From: Fibrobacter sp. UWH4
GTDB taxonomy: Bacteria > Fibrobacterota > Fibrobacteria > Fibrobacterales > Fibrobacteraceae
Assembly: GCF_900142475.1 (NCBI RefSeq)
Contig: NZ_FRAY01000002.1
Coordinates: 496,001 to 560,000 of the forward strand
Reading direction: 5' to 3'
Length of the DNA stretch: 64,000 nucleotides
In this document: in pieces, positions 61,024-64,000 of the stretch
How the letters are laid out: every line of letters begins with the position of its first letter
How positions within the stretch are numbered: position 1 is the first letter of the stretch
Position numbers and translations under genes: made by a program
The notes under the pieces: model-generated
The model's input: the letters and a program-made list of their open reading frames with translations, nothing else
Database searches by the model: none
Told to the model about the DNA's origin: nothing

Positions 61024-62448
61024 ATGAAGCATTTCTATTTATTGATATCCCTGGCGGCGGCCCTCATTTTTTCGGCATGTACGCAGACCACCAGCAGTGA
61101 CGACAGCAACAGCCAGCCTTCCAACGAAATTTTCCCTCGGATGGACGAAGTTACCGACAAATACGAGGCGGAGCTCTACTACAACTATGTCTTGCTTGAC
61201 TATTTCTACCTTTACGGTCATTTACGCAACGAACTCGCCGACGATTACAAGGTCTATCTAGGAAAGGAATCCGACAATGACAACTTCTCCAAGGGGTACT
61301 GCACATCCGACTATTACGACGTGTGCTATATGTACGGCCAATTAAGAGACCCTTTCACCCAATACTTTGATCCGGAAGTCGCCCCTCAGGTTCTTGCAAG
61401 CATTTTTGAAACCCATACAATTAGAGGAATCGGTGCGGAAGTCGAAGAAATTACTGACAGCACATCCCAATACTTACGCATCTCGGATATATACCCGGGC
61501 TCCCCTGCAGAAAAGGCTGGACTCCAAATAGGCGATATCATTGTCCAAATAGACGGGCTTAGCATTTCGACGACCTCTAACTTCGATGCCATGTGTACAG
61601 GCAATATCGGAGACGTCATCAAGATTGTCGTAGACCGCAATGACGAAATGGTCGTTGCCGCAGTCATCGTAGACGAATACAACGAGCCCTCTGTCAAGCT
61701 CACTTATCAAGATTCCATTCCGGTCATCCAGATTAAGAAATTTGTCGTGACATCGATTAGCGACAGCGGATCCTACGGAGAATTTCTTACAGCCCTCAAA
61801 AAAACTGAAGGAGCAAAATCGACCATTATTGACCTACGCGGAAACCCCGGTGGAGAAACAAGGCAATGCAACGGTATAACCGCAGAACTTCTTTCCAAGG
61901 GAGACACAATTACTATTGACATAGAAGCTCATTTAGACTCTGTTTTCGAAGGTAGGAATATACGGTATATTCAGAAAATGGACACTCTAACCTACACTGC
62001 AACTGCCGATGGTCTCGGGAAAAAACGTTATTATGTGTTCATGGCCGATACCGCCTCGGCAAGCTGCGCCGAGCTTATGCTTTCAGCATTAACAACAAAT
62101 AGGAGCACTCCTGTTGTAGGCCAACTGACATACGGGAAACAGATCGGCCAGATATTCGATTCAACACTCTACGGCGGACTTGCCCTGATAACAGCCCTGC
62201 AAGGTTTCGACAAGAACTGGGAAAGTTTCCACGACCTAGGCATTGTCCCCGACTACGAAATCGACGATCCAGAAGAACAAATGGCAAAAGCGATCGAACT
62301 CGCCAAGAATGCCTCTGAAAAACGTACGGCCGGCTACGGGACCAAGCGACTCTATCACTTCTCCAAAACAGGGACACAGGTGCAGGAAGGCAAGATTCCC
62401 ACCCTGAAGGACTTGAAGCCGAGACTCCGCAAAGCCAAATTTTTCTAA
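61024..62448 (+). CDS. S41-family (tail-specific protease-like) lipoprotein, second of a pair
   Basis: A protein of 474 residues. MKHFYLLISLAAALIFSAC is a lipoprotein signal with SAC as lipobox. PDZ-like DIYPGSPAEKAGLQIGDII and QIDGLSISTTSNF follow. The core has IDLRGNPGGETRQCNGI, the nucleophile segment ADTASASCAELMLSAL and the lysine in GQLTYGKQIGQ. It shares layout and several motifs with the previous gene (tandem duplication). GAGGA stands 4 bases before the ATG. Its stop directly abuts the stop of the convergent M23 gene. Substrate unknown; possibly surface or periplasmic protein turnover. Confidence 0.9.
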   Translation: MKHFYLLISLAAALIFSACTQTTSSDDSNSQPSNEIFPRMDEVTDKYEAELYYNYVLLDYFYLYGHLRNELADDYKVYLGKESDNDNFSKGYCTSDYYDVCYMYGQLRDPFTQYFDPEVAPQVLASIFETHTIRGIGAEVEEITDSTSQYLRISDIYPGSPAEKAGLQIGDIIVQIDGLSISTTSNFDAMCTGNIGDVIKIVVDRNDEMVVAAVIVDEYNEPSVKLTYQDSIPVIQIKKFVVTSISDSGSYGEFLTALKKTEGAKSTIIDLRGNPGGETRQCNGITAELLSKGDTITIDIEAHLDSVFEGRNIRYIQKMDTLTYTATADGLGKKRYYVFMADTASASCAELMLSALTTNRSTPVVGQLTYGKQIGQIFDSTLYGGLALITALQGFDKNWESFHDLGIVPDYEIDDPEEQMAKAIELAKNASEKRTAGYGTKRLYHFSKTGTQVQEGKIPTLKDLKPRLRKAKFF

Positions 62449-63762
62449 TTAAAGGTTTCGCATACGCACCATCACGTCGGTGGTGTCGTTAGCCTTGACG
62501 GCAGGGGCGGCGAGAGTCGCCTCTATTTGTTTGCGGATTTCGGCGACTTCCTTATGCAGGCGGGCAAGGCGTTCGCCCTCGAGTTTCGGGGCGGCAATCA
62601 TCGTCTTGGAAGCCGGATTGATCCAGGCGCCCTTTTCGTTCTTGAAACCCAGATGCAGGTGCGGGCCAGTGCTGCGACCCGTAGACCCCACGCGGCCAAT
62701 GCACTGACGGGCAGCCACCTTGGAGCCCACCTTGACGCCGCGAACAGAAAGGTGCATGTACCAGCTTTCGGAGCGGTCGCGGTGGCGAATGGCAATCTTG
62801 TTTCCGCTGAACGGATCAAAACCCGAAACCGTCACAATACCTTCGGCAACAGCGTAAACCGGCGTACCCGTGGGGCTACCATAGTCAATACCGGCATGCA
62901 TTTTGCGTTGGCCCGTAATGGGGTGAATGCGGCTACCGAAAGGACTTGTAACATGCAGGCGGTCGAGCGGGTAACGCAAGCCATCGAAAACGAGCGCTTC
63001 GCCCTTTTCGGTATAGTGGGCGTTAAAGGAACTCTTCGGATCCGGATCTTCGTAACGGAAGGCTTCGTGATGGCCCACGATGCGACCGTCGAATTCCGCA
63101 TAAACCACGCGACCGTCAATCCAAATGGAATCCTGGTAGAATGTTTCTTCGAGCAAAATACGGAACTTGTCGCCGGCACGGGCCAAGGGGAACGCCACCT
63201 TGCACTGCAGCACGCCACTCACGATGCCTACCATGCGACCGGGAATTCCCACCTTGAAAAGGGCGCCGTTCAGGGTGCTGCCTTCGGTGAGGGCTCCCTC
63301 GAAAATGGACTGACGGCGCGTTACCGGTTTTTCAATCAGCTTGTAGACATATCCCGAATCCGTATGGGTGAGCATGTGGATCGTCGCCGGGTTCGGAGCA
63401 TAGCGAAACTTCTGGACACTCCCCGCCGAATCAAGGGCGGCATAGAAAACCTGCCCCACGCGAAGTTTCGAAAGTTCCACGCTATCTTGCAGGGCGAGCA
63501 CAATCTTTCCGCGTTCGCGTTCGTTGATTTGCATGCGGACAAGCACCTGGAAAAGGCCGTCCCCCGCGCGTACGGTGTCGTTTTGAACAATCCAGTTTCC
63601 AGGAAACGCCTGAACGTGATCGATAGCCGCGGAAAGCGAATCGATCTTTGCGCGAAGCCGGTCGCCTTCCGCCTTTAAGCCTTGAATTTTCTCCTGTTCA
63701 TTGCAACCAAGCAACGACAACGCAAAAAACGCGGACAACGCCATCGACAGAATAAATTTCAC
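62449..63762 (-). CDS. M23-family metallopeptidase lipoprotein
   Basis: A protein of about 437 residues. From a GTG at 63762 it reads MKFILSMALSAFFALSLLGCNEQ, a lipoprotein signal with LLGC; GAGGT lies 4 bases ahead. A coiled coil (about 25-60) is followed by a middle domain with OapA/LysM-like features, then the LytM peptidase domain (about 285-400): HAGIDYGSPTGTPVYAVAEG (quoted in part: HAGIDYGSPTGTPVY), WYMHLS, VGSTGRSTGPHLHLGF. The zinc ligands HxxxD and HxH are intact, so it is probably an active peptidoglycan endopeptidase for cell growth or division. An upstream in-frame ATG at 63789 is possible but would spoil the signal. Confidence 0.92.
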   Translation of the reverse strand: MKFILSMALSAFFALSLLGCNEQEKIQGLKAEGDRLRAKIDSLSAAIDHVQAFPGNWIVQNDTVRAGDGLFQVLVRMQINERERGKIVLALQDSVELSKLRVGQVFYAALDSAGSVQKFRYAPNPATIHMLTHTDSGYVYKLIEKPVTRRQSIFEGALTEGSTLNGALFKVGIPGRMVGIVSGVLQCKVAFPLARAGDKFRILLEETFYQDSIWIDGRVVYAEFDGRIVGHHEAFRYEDPDPKSSFNAHYTEKGEALVFDGLRYPLDRLHVTSPFGSRIHPITGQRKMHAGIDYGSPTGTPVYAVAEGIVTVSGFDPFSGNKIAIRHRDRSESWYMHLSVRGVKVGSKVAARQCIGRVGSTGRSTGPHLHLGFKNEKGAWINPASKTMIAAPKLEGERLARLHKEVAEIRKQIEATLAAPAVKANDTTDVMVRMRNL

Positions 63763-63803
63763 GAAAACCTCGAAACGATAATGCGACAAATATAGAATAT
63801 GAA

Positions 63804-63833
63804 AACAAAAAGACCCCGCGGTTTACCGCGGGG
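63804..63833 (-). terminator. Rho-independent terminator of the gene entering from the right edge
   Basis: On the minus strand CCCCGCGG, loop TAAA, CCGCGGGG, then TCTTTTTGTTTTC. Eight perfect G/C-rich pairs. Confidence 0.92.
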
Positions 63834-63861
63834 CCCCTTCGCAAATCACATTGTCAGCCGA

Positions 63862-64000
63862 TTACTGTGCGGCAGCCGGGGCGGCCGGGGCAGCAGCGGG
63901 AGCAGCGGCAGCGGGCTTAGCTTCAGCCTTAGCGGCAGCGGGAGCAGCAGCCGGGGCTGCGGCAGCGGGCTTGGCTTCAGCCTTAGCGGCAGCGGGAGCA
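63862..64000 (-). CDS. C-terminal end of an Ala/Pro/Lys-rich protein (partial)
   Basis: The last 45 or so codons of a gene that begins beyond the window. The visible text is only Ala, Pro, Lys, Glu and a final Gln; the unit APAAAKAEAKPAAA occurs twice. The stop TAA is at 63862-63864 and a strong terminator follows, so this is a real gene end. Such tails occur on biotin-carrier proteins, ribosomal or histone-like proteins and cell-wall proteins; the visible part does not decide. Confidence 0.8.
   Translation of the reverse strand, partial: APAAAKAEAKPAAAAPAAAPAAAKAEAKPAAAAPAAAPAAPAAAQ

Overview
The window is bacterial chromosome of moderate GC with long AT-rich interruptions. Gene content points to the Fibrobacterota/Bacteroidota side of the tree, most likely a Fibrobacter-type rumen or gut bacterium. 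This is an inference from a SprA-like giant outer-membrane protein, a Bacteroidota-style transketolase, BatD/BatE proteins, a futalosine-route menaquinone enzyme and a malic enzyme/phosphotransacetylase fusion. No rRNA, tRNA, CRISPR array, transposase or integrase was seen.

Layout. 1-17 kb: housekeeping genes (acetyltransferase end, RlmI-like methyltransferase, nrdR, tkt, a lysine-tailed envelope protein, a GT39-like membrane enzyme with a GT2 partner, gmk, sbcD-sbcC, maeB). 17-38.5 kb: a surface-polysaccharide locus. It opens with a truncated GT2, fcl and a frameshifted gmd of host-like composition. It continues into an AT-rich cassette (about 20160-35440) with a Wzx flippase, two SDRs, a MenD-like thiamine diphosphate enzyme, two pyruvyl-transferase-family proteins, a broken EpsG/Wzy-like gene, several glycosyltransferases (one with an internal amber stop) and two acyltransferases. 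It closes with a WecG/TagA enzyme and a Wzc-like tyrosine kinase, again of host-like composition. 38.6-43.5 kb: nadC, a WbaP-like initiating phosphoglycosyltransferase, hom and mqnC. 43.5-64 kb: a tiny candidate transcription unit, batD-batE, mnmA, a 2283-residue SprA-like gene, an acyl-CoA carboxyltransferase with a structured 3' region, an AIPR-family gene divergent from a leucine-rich-repeat gene, two S41-peptidase-like lipoproteins, an M23 peptidase and the Ala/Pro/Lys-rich end of another gene.

How they work together. The 17-41 kb genes look like a nearly complete Wzx/Wzy-type polysaccharide pathway. WbaP primes the lipid carrier, glycosyltransferases extend the unit, acyl- and pyruvyl-transferases decorate it, Wzx flips it, the EpsG-like protein would polymerise it and Wzc controls chain length. 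Four genes of this pathway (GT2, gmd, EpsG-like, GT4) are interrupted, so the locus is either decaying, switchable or affected by sequence errors.

Most unusual points: the MenD-like enzyme with an altered substrate-binding motif beside two related SDRs; intergenic composite elements combining a palindrome with seven-base tandem repeats; a direct repeat of about 110 bp on both sides of nrdR; and a small promoter-ORF-terminator unit at 43.5-43.7 kb.
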